DNA from: Bryobacteraceae bacterium
GTDB lineage: Bacteria; Acidobacteriota; Terriglobia; Bryobacterales; Bryobacteraceae
Direction of reading: 5' to 3'
DNA: 8,448 nt
Assembly: GCA_025929455.1 (NCBI GenBank)
Contig: JAICMB010000122.1
Coordinates: 1 to 8,448, forward strand
Shown: positions 1-6,416 of the stretch, in pieces
Layout of the letters: every line of letters starts with the position of its first letter
How positions within the stretch are numbered: the stretch's first letter is position 1
Translations under genes and position numbers: made by a program
The notes under the pieces: model-generated
The model's input: only the letters and a program-made list of their open reading frames with translations
Database searches by the model: none
What the model was told of the DNA's origin: nothing

Positions 1-1013
1 CGCCCGGTGAATTCATCGACGATGATCACCTCGCCGTCCTGCACCAGGTAGTCCTTGTCGCGATGGAACAGCACGTGCGCCTTCAGGGACTGCTGGATTC
101 CGTGGTTCAGTTCAATGTTGACGGGGTCATAGAGGTTCTGGATGCCGAGCAGCTTCTCGACCTTGCCGACACCCTCTTCGGTCAACCCGACGGCGCGATG
201 CTTTTCATCGACCGTGTAATCGCCGGTCGTGTAGGTCTCGCCCGGCTCTTTGCCTTCGATCACTTCGCCGCGCACCAGTTTCGGAATGAGCCGGTTGACC
301 TTGTAATATTTGTCGGTCGATTCCTCGCTCGGGCCGGAAATGATCAGTGGCGTACGCGCTTCGTCAACGAGAATGGAGTCCACCTCGTCGACAATCGCGT
401 AATGGTGTTCGCGCTGCACGCAGTCGTCAATATTGAACTTCATGTTGTCGCGCAGATAGTCGAACCCGAACTCGTTATTGGTGCCGTAAGTGATGTCGCA
501 GCCGTAGTTGGTTTTGCGCTCCTGGTCGTCGAGATCGTGGACGATGATGCCGACCGACATGCCCAGGAACTTGTAAATGCGGCCCATCCACTCCGCGTCG
601 CGGTGCGCCAGGTAGTCGTTCACGGTGACCACGTGCACGCCCTTGCCTGCGAGCGCGTTCAGGTACACCGGGAGGGTCGCGACCAGCGTTTTACCTTCGC
701 CGGTTCGCATCTCGGCGATTCTGCCGCGATGCAGCGCCACGCCGCCGATCAATTGCACGTCGAAATGGCGCATCTTCAGCACGCGCCAGCCCGCCTCACG
801 GCAAACCGCGAACGCCTCGATCAGCAGATCGTCCAGCGGCTCCCCGTTGGCCAGCCGCTCGCGGAACTCCAGCGTCTTCGCGCTGAGCTCCGCGTCCGAT
901 AATTCCTGCAGCCGCGGTTCCCAGTCGTTGATGGCCGCCACGATCGGGCGCATCCGTTTGATCTCGCGATCGTTTCTGGTCCCGAAAACCTTGGCGAGCG
1001 TTTTATCGAGCAT
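1..1013 (-). CDS. secA: Preprotein translocase ATPase SecA, N-terminal part (runs off left edge)
   Basis: SecA is the cytoplasmic motor ATPase that pushes unfolded preproteins through SecYEG. The 337 visible residues contain NBD1 and the beginning of the preprotein-crosslinking domain. Seen directly: the start [12 protein letters not shown], the Walker A motif MRTGEGKT at residues 102-109, [15 protein letters not shown] near 129-143, [17 protein letters not shown] near 175-191, the Walker B/DEVD box AIVDEVDS at 206-213, [12 protein letters not shown] at 217-228, and VDEFTG at the cut edge. Known SecA proteins are about 900 residues, so roughly two thirds lies outside the window. The ATG at 1013 gives the standard SecA N-terminus. 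The ribosome-binding site is weak (an AAGG about 12 nt upstream). It lies in the same direction as the TonB receptor cluster but 302 nt beyond it, and has its own candidate promoter. The family assignment is essentially certain. Confidence 0.98.
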   Translation of the reverse strand, partial: MLDKTLAKVFGTRNDREIKRMRPIVAAINDWEPRLQELSDAELSAKTLEFRERLANGEPLDDLLIEAFAVCREAGWRVLKMRHFDVQLIGGVALHRGRIAEMRTGEGKTLVATLPVYLNALAGKGVHVVTVNDYLAHRDAEWMGRIYKFLGMSVGIIVHDLDDQERKTNYGCDITYGTNNEFGFDYLRDNMKFNIDDCVQREHHYAIVDEVDSILVDEARTPLIISGPSEESTDKYYKVNRLIPKLVRGEVIEGKEPGETYTTGDYTVDEKHRAVGLTEEGVGKVEKLLGIQNLYDPVNIELNHGIQQSLKAHVLFHRDKDYLVQDGEVIIVDEFTG

Positions 1014-1031
1014 AAATATCCGTTTACCTTC

Positions 1032-1059
1032 ATTTTACCGCCCCCTGCGGGGCTGCCAA
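1032..1059 (-). promoter_or_regulatory. Candidate sigma-70 promoter for secA
   Basis: On the minus strand TTGGCA (1059-1054) is followed by a 16-nt spacer and TAAAAT (1037-1032). Each hexamer matches 5 of 6 consensus bases. The predicted transcription start is near 1025, leaving a leader of only about 12 nt before the secA ATG at 1013. The spacer is very GC-rich and contains a CCCC-TGC-GGGG dyad. The weak AAGG ribosome-binding site would sit at or just upstream of the predicted start, so an additional upstream promoter is possible. Confidence 0.38.
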
Positions 1060-1083
1060 GGCGGCCTGTACGCTTTTTTACGT

Positions 1084-1111
1084 GGCGTTCCGGCGCCTGC
1101 AACCGAACGCC
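1084..1111. repeat. Inverted repeat GGCGTTC / GAACGCC
   Basis: Perfect 7-bp arms at 1084-1090 and 1105-1111 are separated by 14 nt. The repeat lies upstream of the candidate secA promoter and within the leader of the plus-strand micro-ORF, so it could be an operator or an RNA hairpin. No T-run follows it closely on either strand, so a canonical intrinsic terminator is unlikely. Confidence 0.4.
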
Positions 1112-1130
1112 ATATCCCGCCCTCTTCTTT

Positions 1131-1175
1131 TTAGAGGCGTTCCATGCCTGAGAAAACTCACGTAGCCGCCTCTAA
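1131..1175 (+). promoter_or_regulatory. Nested stem-loop covering RBS and start of the micro-ORF
   Basis: TTAGAGGCG (1131-1139) and CGCCTCTAA (1167-1175) form a perfect 9-bp inverted repeat. The 27-nt interior holds a second small stem, TGAG (1149-1152) and CTCA (1157-1160), around an AAAA loop. In a plus-strand RNA the outer stem would bury the GAGG ribosome-binding site and enclose the ATG at 1144. In a minus-strand RNA it would be a hairpin in the tail after the TonB receptor gene, but it is followed by an A-rich rather than U-rich tract. The repeat is seen directly; its role is inferred. Confidence 0.45.
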
Positions 1176-1263
1176 GATGCTGGGGTTCGGCAAAAGGTGT
1201 ACGTCTCAGCGCCGCCAAGTCGAAGGACCTATCGACGGAGATCATGGCATTGATCGCGATTAG
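1144..1263 (+). CDS. Doubtful 39-residue ORF with start region like the DUF6496-like gene
   Basis: A small plus-strand ORF begins MPEKTHVAAS, with GAGG seven bases before the ATG, and ends at TAG 1261-1263. Its upstream leader and first five codons resemble those of the gene at 7895 (MPEKTTIERA), but the remaining residues do not match that protein. If one A is dropped from the AAAA at 1192-1195, the reading continues to a TGA at 1283-1285. That yields a 46-residue product with a hydrophobic tail (EIMALIAISASVAML), so a frameshifted small gene is possible. It could equally be a decayed paralogue start or only a regulatory leader. I do not recognise the product, and coding status is uncertain. 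Confidence 0.22.
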   Translation: MPEKTHVAASKMLGFGKRCTSQRRQVEGPIDGDHGIDRD

Positions 1264-1315
1264 TGCGTCGGTTGCAATGCTGTGAATCGGTCATCTTTCA
1301 CCTGAGCGAATCGGA

Positions 1316-3601
1316 TTATTTTGCCCCTAGCCGAAACCTTAAACCCGCAACGATTGTACGTGGGTAGCCCGGCGTGCCGTGAATGCGCGACACGACGGGC
1401 GCGAACGGCGTGGTTTCCGAGGCGAAATAATTCTGCGTCTCGTAGTAATCGCGATTCGTAAGATTGTCCACGCTCAAGTTGAACTCGATGCCGTGGCGGA
1501 TCTGGCGCACGACACCTAAATCAAAGATCGTTTGTGCCGAAGCAACAATGGAGGGGTCGTCGCCATCCAGGCGGTAGTGATTGATCGCACGCATGCGGAA
1601 GGAGCCGTTCCAGCCGTGCCACGACGCGAGCGTGAGCGCTGCATCGGCAACGAAATGGGGCGCGCTATCGACGTAAACGCGATGGTCGCCGCCCTTATAG
1701 AACGCGTTCGCGATTTTGGTGAGACCGCCGCTCAGGGAGAGGTGGCGGGTGAATGCGAGGGAGAGTTTTGTCTCATAACCGTAGGCGCGACTGGGACCTT
1801 TGAACTCGAAGCTGCCATCGTCGGGAATATAGACCAGCTCGTTGGAGTGATCGATCAGGAAAATCGCGGTGGTAAAACTCGCGCGGCCAAAGTTGGACGA
1901 AGTCCCGAACTGGTAAAAATCGGTGGTCGCAAGCCGGGGCTGCTCGGGGTGTTGCACCACGCCTCGCGCGTCAACGCTGTTGATCCCGCGGCCGTAGTTC
2001 AAATGCAGTGTCAAAGGCAACGCGTGCGATGGAGCGAACGCGAGGGAGGCCTTGCCCTGCGCTCGTCCGGCCGATTCGGTGCCGCTTTGGGCAACGTCAA
2101 TACGATCGTGCACGGCGTATCGAAATTCGTCAAAGCGTAGGCCCCCGCCGAGGAGCAGGCGGCCATTCCAGAGGCTGGCGCTTTCCTGGACGTAGCCGGC
2201 GGCGTTCGTGACCAGCGCGCCGGCTCGTGTTGTTACACCGGTGGGCGTCCGTCCTTCACGCGGATATAGCCCGACATTAATATCGCTATTGTTCAGATTG
2301 GCACCGGCGATCAAGACCGTCGCTACGGATCGTACCTTCTGAGTATGCGTGTACTGCACGTTCGACCCTTCTTGAAGGCGGGAATCGTGCTGCTGAAAAG
2401 CATCGCCGTGTACCGGGTCGTGAAGATAGAACGTGAAATTTGAATATAGATCGAACAGCGAACGCGACGAAAACGCATCAGCGCGCAGCGTATCCCCGTT
2501 CGGGCGAGTCTTGCTGTAATACGCGGACACAGTCCCGAGCCACACCTTTCCGCCATCGGTCGGATCGATATAGCCGAAGCGGTCGAGTGTTCCCGCCGCG
2601 ACCAGGTCGAGCGGAATCTGGCCGGATGAGTAGAACTGATTGCGGCCGTATAAAATGCGGAAGCCGAGCTTTTCATCATCGCCGAGGCGTACGGTGTAGT
2701 TGCCGTTCACGTTGTCGCGCCCGTACCGCAGCGGATTTTCGAACGGTCCATCGGTGTACGAGTTTTCGTAAGCGATGTAGGCGTCGGTGGAGTCCAGTTC
2801 GGGGCTGTAGGCGAGGAACGCTCGCCGCGTGCCGAAGTTGCCACCTTCGACGCGAACGGTCGCTTCGTCCGGCAACGATTCGCGCTGGCGTATCTGCACG
2901 ACGCCGAGACCGCTGAAGTCACCGTATTCGGCACTGAAGGGTCCGTTGATGATGGTGACGCCCTGGATCAGCTCGGGGCTGAGCGCTTTGAGCGAACCCA
3001 GATAGCCTTGACCGTGGCCCTGCGTGCCCTGGTTCTGCTGTACGTCGTCGACCATCACTTTGAGGCCGCCGTTCACGCCTCCGTGATCCAGGTTAAATCC
3101 GAACCGGCGAATCTCGACCGATTTACCGCCGCCTTCGTGCTGGCCGGCGTTGATGCCCGCCGCGAGCTGCTGAAATATCTGATCGTCGCGAGTGAAGAGG
3201 GTGCGATTAAAGACCTCGGCGTTTCGCAGATCGAGAGCCGGTTCGTTAGTGTTGTCCGCGATTGTGATGCTCGTGTTCTGCGAAGCAATCGTTGCGAAGC
3301 GGAGGTCCAACTCCGTCATCGCATTCGCCGGGACCTCGACATTGCGCTTTGCCGGCTCGAAACCCGGCGCCTCGATGGTGATCTCGTAACGCCCCGGCGC
3401 GGTGTGCAATTCAAACCAGCCGGTTTCGCCCGTGACGGCCGCCACCGCACGGCGCGTTTGTCCCGCGTTCAGCCGCACGGTGGCGCCGGCCACGATTCTG
3501 TCCTGCGGATCTACGACACGGCCGGAGATGCCGGATTCAGCCGCGTAGGCCGCGGACCCGAACAACAGGCATGCTACAAGCAGCAGCGGCACGCGAAGCA
3601 T
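1316..3601 (-). CDS. TonB-dependent outer-membrane receptor with carboxypeptidase-regulatory-like N-domain
   Basis: This is an outer-membrane beta-barrel receptor of the TonB-dependent transport family, 761 residues. Residues 1-20 form a signal peptide with a likely AYA|AES cut. About 24-105 is a carboxypeptidase-regulatory-like beta-sandwich (SGISGRVVDPQ, GRYEITIEAPGFEP). About 130-265 is the plug (LKVMVDDVQ, IQGVTIINGPFSAEYG). The rest is barrel, ending in a typical strand (TIVAGLRFRLGAK). The frame is open 45 codons further upstream, but the ATG at 3601 is chosen: it starts the signal peptide, has a GAGG ribosome-binding site, and lies 2 nt after the TPR stop (TGA-GC-ATG), so translation is probably coupled. 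A lipobox-like LVAC at 8-11 occurs, but hydrophobic residues continue past it, favouring ordinary signal peptidase I. No STN domain is evident. The substrate cannot be inferred. Confidence 0.92.
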   Translation of the reverse strand: MLRVPLLLVACLLFGSAAYAAESGISGRVVDPQDRIVAGATVRLNAGQTRRAVAAVTGETGWFELHTAPGRYEITIEAPGFEPAKRNVEVPANAMTELDLRFATIASQNTSITIADNTNEPALDLRNAEVFNRTLFTRDDQIFQQLAAGINAGQHEGGGKSVEIRRFGFNLDHGGVNGGLKVMVDDVQQNQGTQGHGQGYLGSLKALSPELIQGVTIINGPFSAEYGDFSGLGVVQIRQRESLPDEATVRVEGGNFGTRRAFLAYSPELDSTDAYIAYENSYTDGPFENPLRYGRDNVNGNYTVRLGDDEKLGFRILYGRNQFYSSGQIPLDLVAAGTLDRFGYIDPTDGGKVWLGTVSAYYSKTRPNGDTLRADAFSSRSLFDLYSNFTFYLHDPVHGDAFQQHDSRLQEGSNVQYTHTQKVRSVATVLIAGANLNNSDINVGLYPREGRTPTGVTTRAGALVTNAAGYVQESASLWNGRLLLGGGLRFDEFRYAVHDRIDVAQSGTESAGRAQGKASLAFAPSHALPLTLHLNYGRGINSVDARGVVQHPEQPRLATTDFYQFGTSSNFGRASFTTAIFLIDHSNELVYIPDDGSFEFKGPSRAYGYETKLSLAFTRHLSLSGGLTKIANAFYKGGDHRVYVDSAPHFVADAALTLASWHGWNGSFRMRAINHYRLDGDDPSIVASAQTIFDLGVVRQIRHGIEFNLSVDNLTNRDYYETQNYFASETTPFAPVVSRIHGTPGYPRTIVAGLRFRLGAK

Positions 3602-3603
3602 GC

Positions 3604-4746
3604 TCAACCTCGCACTGGACCGCGAGCGATTGCCGCGGCATGGCGCAGGATTTTCGGGTCCTTGGGATGGAGAGCCAGTACGCGTTGCATGATTTCGGCG
3701 GAGCGGCCGTATTCGCCGCAAGCCCGTAGCGCCCACGCATACGCATCGAGTGTAAACTCGTCATGCCGCCGGGCGAGCTCCATCGTGGCGATCGCAAGAG
3801 CTTTCTGTGGCTGCGCAGCGTGATCGATGTAATACGCGATCAATTCGTGATTGGCATTGTCGGCGTGGGCCGATTCTTTCAGCCCTTGTTGCTCGAAGTG
3901 TTCGAAATCTCGCGCAGCATCTTCTTTACGTCCAGAGAGTTCGAGAGCCTCCGCGAGCGCATACAAGTTTTCCGCGTGAGGGGCAGCACTGTACCGCTTT
4001 TCGAACAACGATACCGCCTGATCGTATCGCTTCTGAGCCACACGGACCTGTGCGAGCGCGCCCAGGGCGTAGTGATAGTTCGGAAATAGTGCGAGTGCGC
4101 CGTTCGCGTAAGTCTCCGCGCCCTGCAGATCGCCGGCCAAGAGGTGCAAATGCGCGAGCTGCGTGAGCAACCAGGCGCGGTCTTCGGCCTCCTGAAACGG
4201 CGCCGAATCGTAAGCGGATTGCATCAGATCGATGGCGCCGCTGATGTCCCCGTGCAACTCGCGCAGGTACGCGGCGCGCGTCAAACCCGCGACGTTGCCA
4301 GGCCGCAGATCGAGCATCCACTGCGCGGCTTTGACGGCCGCATCATAGTTCCCCAACTCGGCGTTCGCGTCAACGAGGTAACCGTACACGGTGATGTCGT
4401 CGGGCGTTTTCTGATTCAGCCGGGTGGCGACCTCCAGCGCCTTGGCAAACTCGTGACGGCCGAGAAGCAGCCACGTCTGAGCTTTCAAAGCTCCGAAGTT
4501 ATCCGGCGACAACTGAAATGACTTCTGGAGTGTTTCTTCGGCTTTGCCGTAGTAGCTCACATCGGACGTTTCGCGAGCACGCCGTGCGTACGCCATCGCG
4601 AGAGAGTTGTAGTACGCATAGTGACTGGGTCGTTTTGCAATCTGCGCCTGCGCTTTGCGGATGCTAAGTTCGGCAGGCGTTAGCTTCGGTTCCGGGCCCG
4701 CGAACAGAGTAATCGCGGACAGGGCAAATATGATTAGTGGCTTCAT
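3604..4746 (-). CDS. Exported tetratricopeptide-repeat protein
   Basis: A 380-residue protein with a short hydrophobic leader (MKPLIIFALSAITLFAG, likely cut near 16-17) followed by TPR-type helix pairs over nearly its whole length. Examples are about 43-82 (YNSLAMAYARRARE, ETLQKSFQLSPDN), 84-116, 118-150 (LDLRPGN), 190-222 (LALFPNYHYALGAL), 224-256 and 331-364 (EIMQRVLALHPKDPK). TPR arrays are protein-protein scaffolds with no catalytic residues. A role at the periplasmic face, linking the neighbouring secreted protein and receptor, is inference. The ATG at 4746 is preceded by a strong GGAGGAG; the long upstream extension of this open frame overlaps the DUF4331 gene antisense to nothing conserved and is rejected. 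It follows the DUF4331 gene after 55 nt and abuts the receptor gene downstream. Confidence 0.85.
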   Translation of the reverse strand: MKPLIIFALSAITLFAGPEPKLTPAELSIRKAQAQIAKRPSHYAYYNSLAMAYARRARETSDVSYYGKAEETLQKSFQLSPDNFGALKAQTWLLLGRHEFAKALEVATRLNQKTPDDITVYGYLVDANAELGNYDAAVKAAQWMLDLRPGNVAGLTRAAYLRELHGDISGAIDLMQSAYDSAPFQEAEDRAWLLTQLAHLHLLAGDLQGAETYANGALALFPNYHYALGALAQVRVAQKRYDQAVSLFEKRYSAAPHAENLYALAEALELSGRKEDAARDFEHFEQQGLKESAHADNANHELIAYYIDHAAQPQKALAIATMELARRHDEFTLDAYAWALRACGEYGRSAEIMQRVLALHPKDPKILRHAAAIARGPVRG

Positions 4747-4765
4747 GATTCTCCTCCAGAGGAAC

Positions 4766-4794
4766 GGAGTGCCGGTATGGTTGTCCGGCACTCC
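4766..4794 (-). promoter_or_regulatory. Perfect 10-bp intercistronic hairpin between DUF4331 and TPR genes
   Basis: GGAGTGCCGG (4766-4775) and CCGGCACTCC (4785-4794) form a perfect 10-bp stem with a 9-nt loop, 8 nt after the DUF4331 stop. On the minus-strand transcript it is followed by GTTCCTCTGG rather than a U-run, so it is not a standard terminator. A role in mRNA stability, processing or partial attenuation that sets DUF4331 levels above downstream genes is inferred. An 8-bp direct repeat CTCCAGAG (4754-4761 and 4791-4798) overlaps both the stem and the TPR ribosome-binding site. Confidence 0.65.
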
Positions 4795-4801
4795 AGAGCT
4801 G

Positions 4802-6307
4802 TTACTCAACGGGGCAGTTTTGCTCGCCCTGAGGGCCACAGCCGGTCTGGCCGGGACCGAGGTGCATACTGTTCCGGCCACTATAGGCAGGAGCGACGAA
4901 CGGAAAGACGTCGGCGGGCTGCACGGCTGGAGCATTGACTCCATCGCCGATACGTGTGCCGTATTTGGACGCGTCGACCAGAATTCCCGCAACTGCGCGG
5001 CTGGCGATGTCGACGACGTCGTCGTTGAGCCGGCGGCCGTTCGGGAACCCGGCCTGATCCCCCGCGATAAATCCGAGGCGCTTGACGTTGACGGCAGGCG
5101 TGGCCGGAATACCGGTGTTGAGGCGCAACAGATCCGCGACCGGACCGGCATCGTTAGCACCGCAACCCGGGCAAATGGGCGCCTTATATTGAACAAGCGG
5201 CAAAAGGTCCGTGCGCGGCGCGGGCGGTACCGGAACGCCGATTGACGAGAAGATCTGCGCGAGCAGGGGATTGAGAAAGAACTGTGCGAACTGGCCATCG
5301 CGCTCCGGATCGTCCACGCTGAAACGATCCTTCGAACCGGTTCCGATGATGAGTTCGTTAATCAGTGGATTCCCCATGCGCTGGACCTGTGACCATGCGC
5401 CGCGACCGGCCTCGTGTCCGGCGCTGCGCAAAACGGTTACGCGCCGGCGCGATGTGGCGCCGTACGTGCCGATGACGGCCTGCTTCTCTCCGGGACCGTG
5501 CATGCGTCCATCGCTGGTGAGCATAGTGATCGGGAGTTCGAGAACGATGGTGTTCACGTTGTAGCCCGCCAGTGTATTGGGCGCGGTGTTATGCAGATCG
5601 TCTCCGTCGGCGGCTGCGCTTAAAACGCCGCCGCCCGCGGCCTTGCGAAAATTCAGCGAATCGAACGCAGCGCCCAGGTCAATGAAGAACGGATCGGCGA
5701 TCGTGCCCGCGAAAACGCGAAGCCCGTGCGCGAGGGTATAAATGCCCTGTTCCCGCAGCGCATTGTAATCCGGCATAGTGCGCGGACCGACGTTGGTGGG
5801 CACAGCGAAGAGCGACTGGCCGTTAGTGAGATCTTCGGTCAAGGTTTTCGTGACCATCGTCACCGTATACGTCTGCCGCAGATTCAAACCCTCCGATCCT
5901 GCGCCGTCCAGCGCAGTAATCGGAGGAATACCGGCGAGGTTGCCTACAAAACCGGTGAAAACTCCCGGCGAACGGATCTCGGTCTTAAAACGAAATTGGA
6001 AGGTGATGTCCTCAACGCCGTCGTGGTCGTTGTCGACTTTCATTTCGTACAAGATGCCGGGATCGAAGGGGAAATAGTTGGGGCCGTTGGAAGGTTCCAG
6101 AAAGGGATCGACGTTCAAAATCATGATCACCCGGTCCGGGTGTTCCGGACTCACAAAGGTGAACCAATCCGTGATGTCGGCCTTCTGGTCCAAAGCCGTA
6201 ATGGGCGCTTCGCGGTGGCTTGCGGCCGCGAGCGGCCGAGGTGCAAGTATGGCCGTGGTTATCGCAAAGGCGAGTGCTGGCCAGCCTAACTTCGTTCCAA
6301 TGGTCAT
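4802..6307 (-). CDS. Secreted DUF4331-family protein
   Basis: A 501-residue exported protein of unknown biochemical function. It has a signal peptide of about 29 residues (hydrophobic ALAFAITTAILAPRPLAAA) followed at once by SHREAP, then ITALDQKADITDWFTFVSPE. This SHREAP-to-AD-x-TD block, the later FDPGILYEMKVDNDHDGVEDITFQF (81-105), and the C-terminal FPNGRRLNDDVVDIASRAVAG block are what I recognise as DUF4331. DNDHDGVED resembles a calcium-binding DxDxDG loop, but metal binding is unproven. The C-terminal third has CPGCG and CGPQGEQNC pairs that could form disulfides. The ATG at 6307 is chosen over one 14 codons upstream because it begins the signal peptide and has GGGAG seven bases before it. 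It is the first structural gene after the sigma/anti-sigma pair, with a 109-nt structured leader region. Confidence 0.85.
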   Translation of the reverse strand: MTIGTKLGWPALAFAITTAILAPRPLAAASHREAPITALDQKADITDWFTFVSPEHPDRVIMILNVDPFLEPSNGPNYFPFDPGILYEMKVDNDHDGVEDITFQFRFKTEIRSPGVFTGFVGNLAGIPPITALDGAGSEGLNLRQTYTVTMVTKTLTEDLTNGQSLFAVPTNVGPRTMPDYNALREQGIYTLAHGLRVFAGTIADPFFIDLGAAFDSLNFRKAAGGGVLSAAADGDDLHNTAPNTLAGYNVNTIVLELPITMLTSDGRMHGPGEKQAVIGTYGATSRRRVTVLRSAGHEAGRGAWSQVQRMGNPLINELIIGTGSKDRFSVDDPERDGQFAQFFLNPLLAQIFSSIGVPVPPAPRTDLLPLVQYKAPICPGCGANDAGPVADLLRLNTGIPATPAVNVKRLGFIAGDQAGFPNGRRLNDDVVDIASRAVAGILVDASKYGTRIGDGVNAPAVQPADVFPFVAPAYSGRNSMHLGPGQTGCGPQGEQNCPVE

Positions 6308-6316
6308 TGAGTGTCT

Positions 6317-6356
6317 CCCGTAGGTGGTCGGAATGTCTTTCACAGACAACTACGGG
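6317..6356 (-). promoter_or_regulatory. Stem-loop covering the DUF4331 ribosome-binding site
   Basis: On the minus strand CCCGTAG (6356-6350) is complementary to CTACGGG (6323-6317). The latter overlaps the GGGAG ribosome-binding site of the gene starting at 6307. Inside lies a perfect 5-bp stem, TGTCT (6348-6344) and AGACA (6338-6334), with loop GTGAA. If transcribed, this would occlude translation initiation, suggesting post-transcriptional control. Whether the transcript starts upstream enough to include both arms is unknown. Confidence 0.45.
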
Positions 6357-6412
6357 CAGAGCATTCAAATCGGATGTGACAGACGGAAATATTTTTATGG
6401 GTGAACTACGGG
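6348..6412. repeat. Direct repeat AACTACGGG, two copies 56 bp apart
   Basis: AACTACGGG occurs at 6348-6356 and 6404-6412, both inside the 109-bp gap between the anti-sigma and DUF4331 genes. Read on the coding (minus) strand each is CCCGTAGTT. Each can pair with the CTACGGG next to the DUF4331 start. They could also be two binding sites for a regulator. Confidence 0.5.
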
Positions 6413-6416
6413 ACGG

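Larger units (their letters stand above)
1014..1315. other. 302-bp gap between secA and the TonB receptor gene
   Basis: No long reading frame is credible here. The gap holds the candidate secA promoter, a GGCGTTC/GAACGCC inverted repeat (1084-1090 and 1105-1111), a leader resembling that of the gene at 7895, and a 39-codon plus-strand ORF (1144-1263). Between 1264 and 1315 there is only a direct repeat GAATCGG (1284-1290 and 1308-1314). No hairpin followed by a T-run that would end the TonB receptor transcript was found, so transcription could continue towards secA. Confidence 0.6.

Noticed and set aside
63..902. Long plus-strand open frame opposite secA
   Set aside because: It is antisense to highly conserved SecA codons and has no recognisable domain; it is a GC-codon shadow.
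1038..1079. GC-rich dyad followed by TTTTTT as a plus-strand intrinsic terminator
   Set aside because: The T-run begins about 10 nt after the stem and no plus-strand gene ends here; the dyad fits better as part of the secA promoter spacer.
1264..1315. Intrinsic terminator after the TonB receptor gene
   Set aside because: Only a direct repeat GAATCGG is present; no stem followed by a U-run was found.
1532..2140. 202-codon plus-strand frame inside the receptor gene
   Set aside because: It is antisense to intact beta-barrel coding sequence and shows no ribosome-binding site or domain.
3602..3736. 45-codon N-terminal extension of the TonB receptor
   Set aside because: It overlaps the TPR coding region, is Arg-rich and non-conserved in look, and would bury the clear signal peptide at 3601.
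4747..5298. Upstream extension of the TPR reading frame
   Set aside because: It overlaps the DUF4331 gene in another frame and precedes a start at 4746 that has both a strong ribosome-binding site and a signal peptide.
6375..6381. TGTCACA on the minus strand as an ECF41-type -35 element for the DUF4331 gene
   Set aside because: The matching CGTC -10 box is absent at the expected spacing (only CGTA about 20 nt on), and the sigma factor here lacks the ECF41 C-terminal extension.
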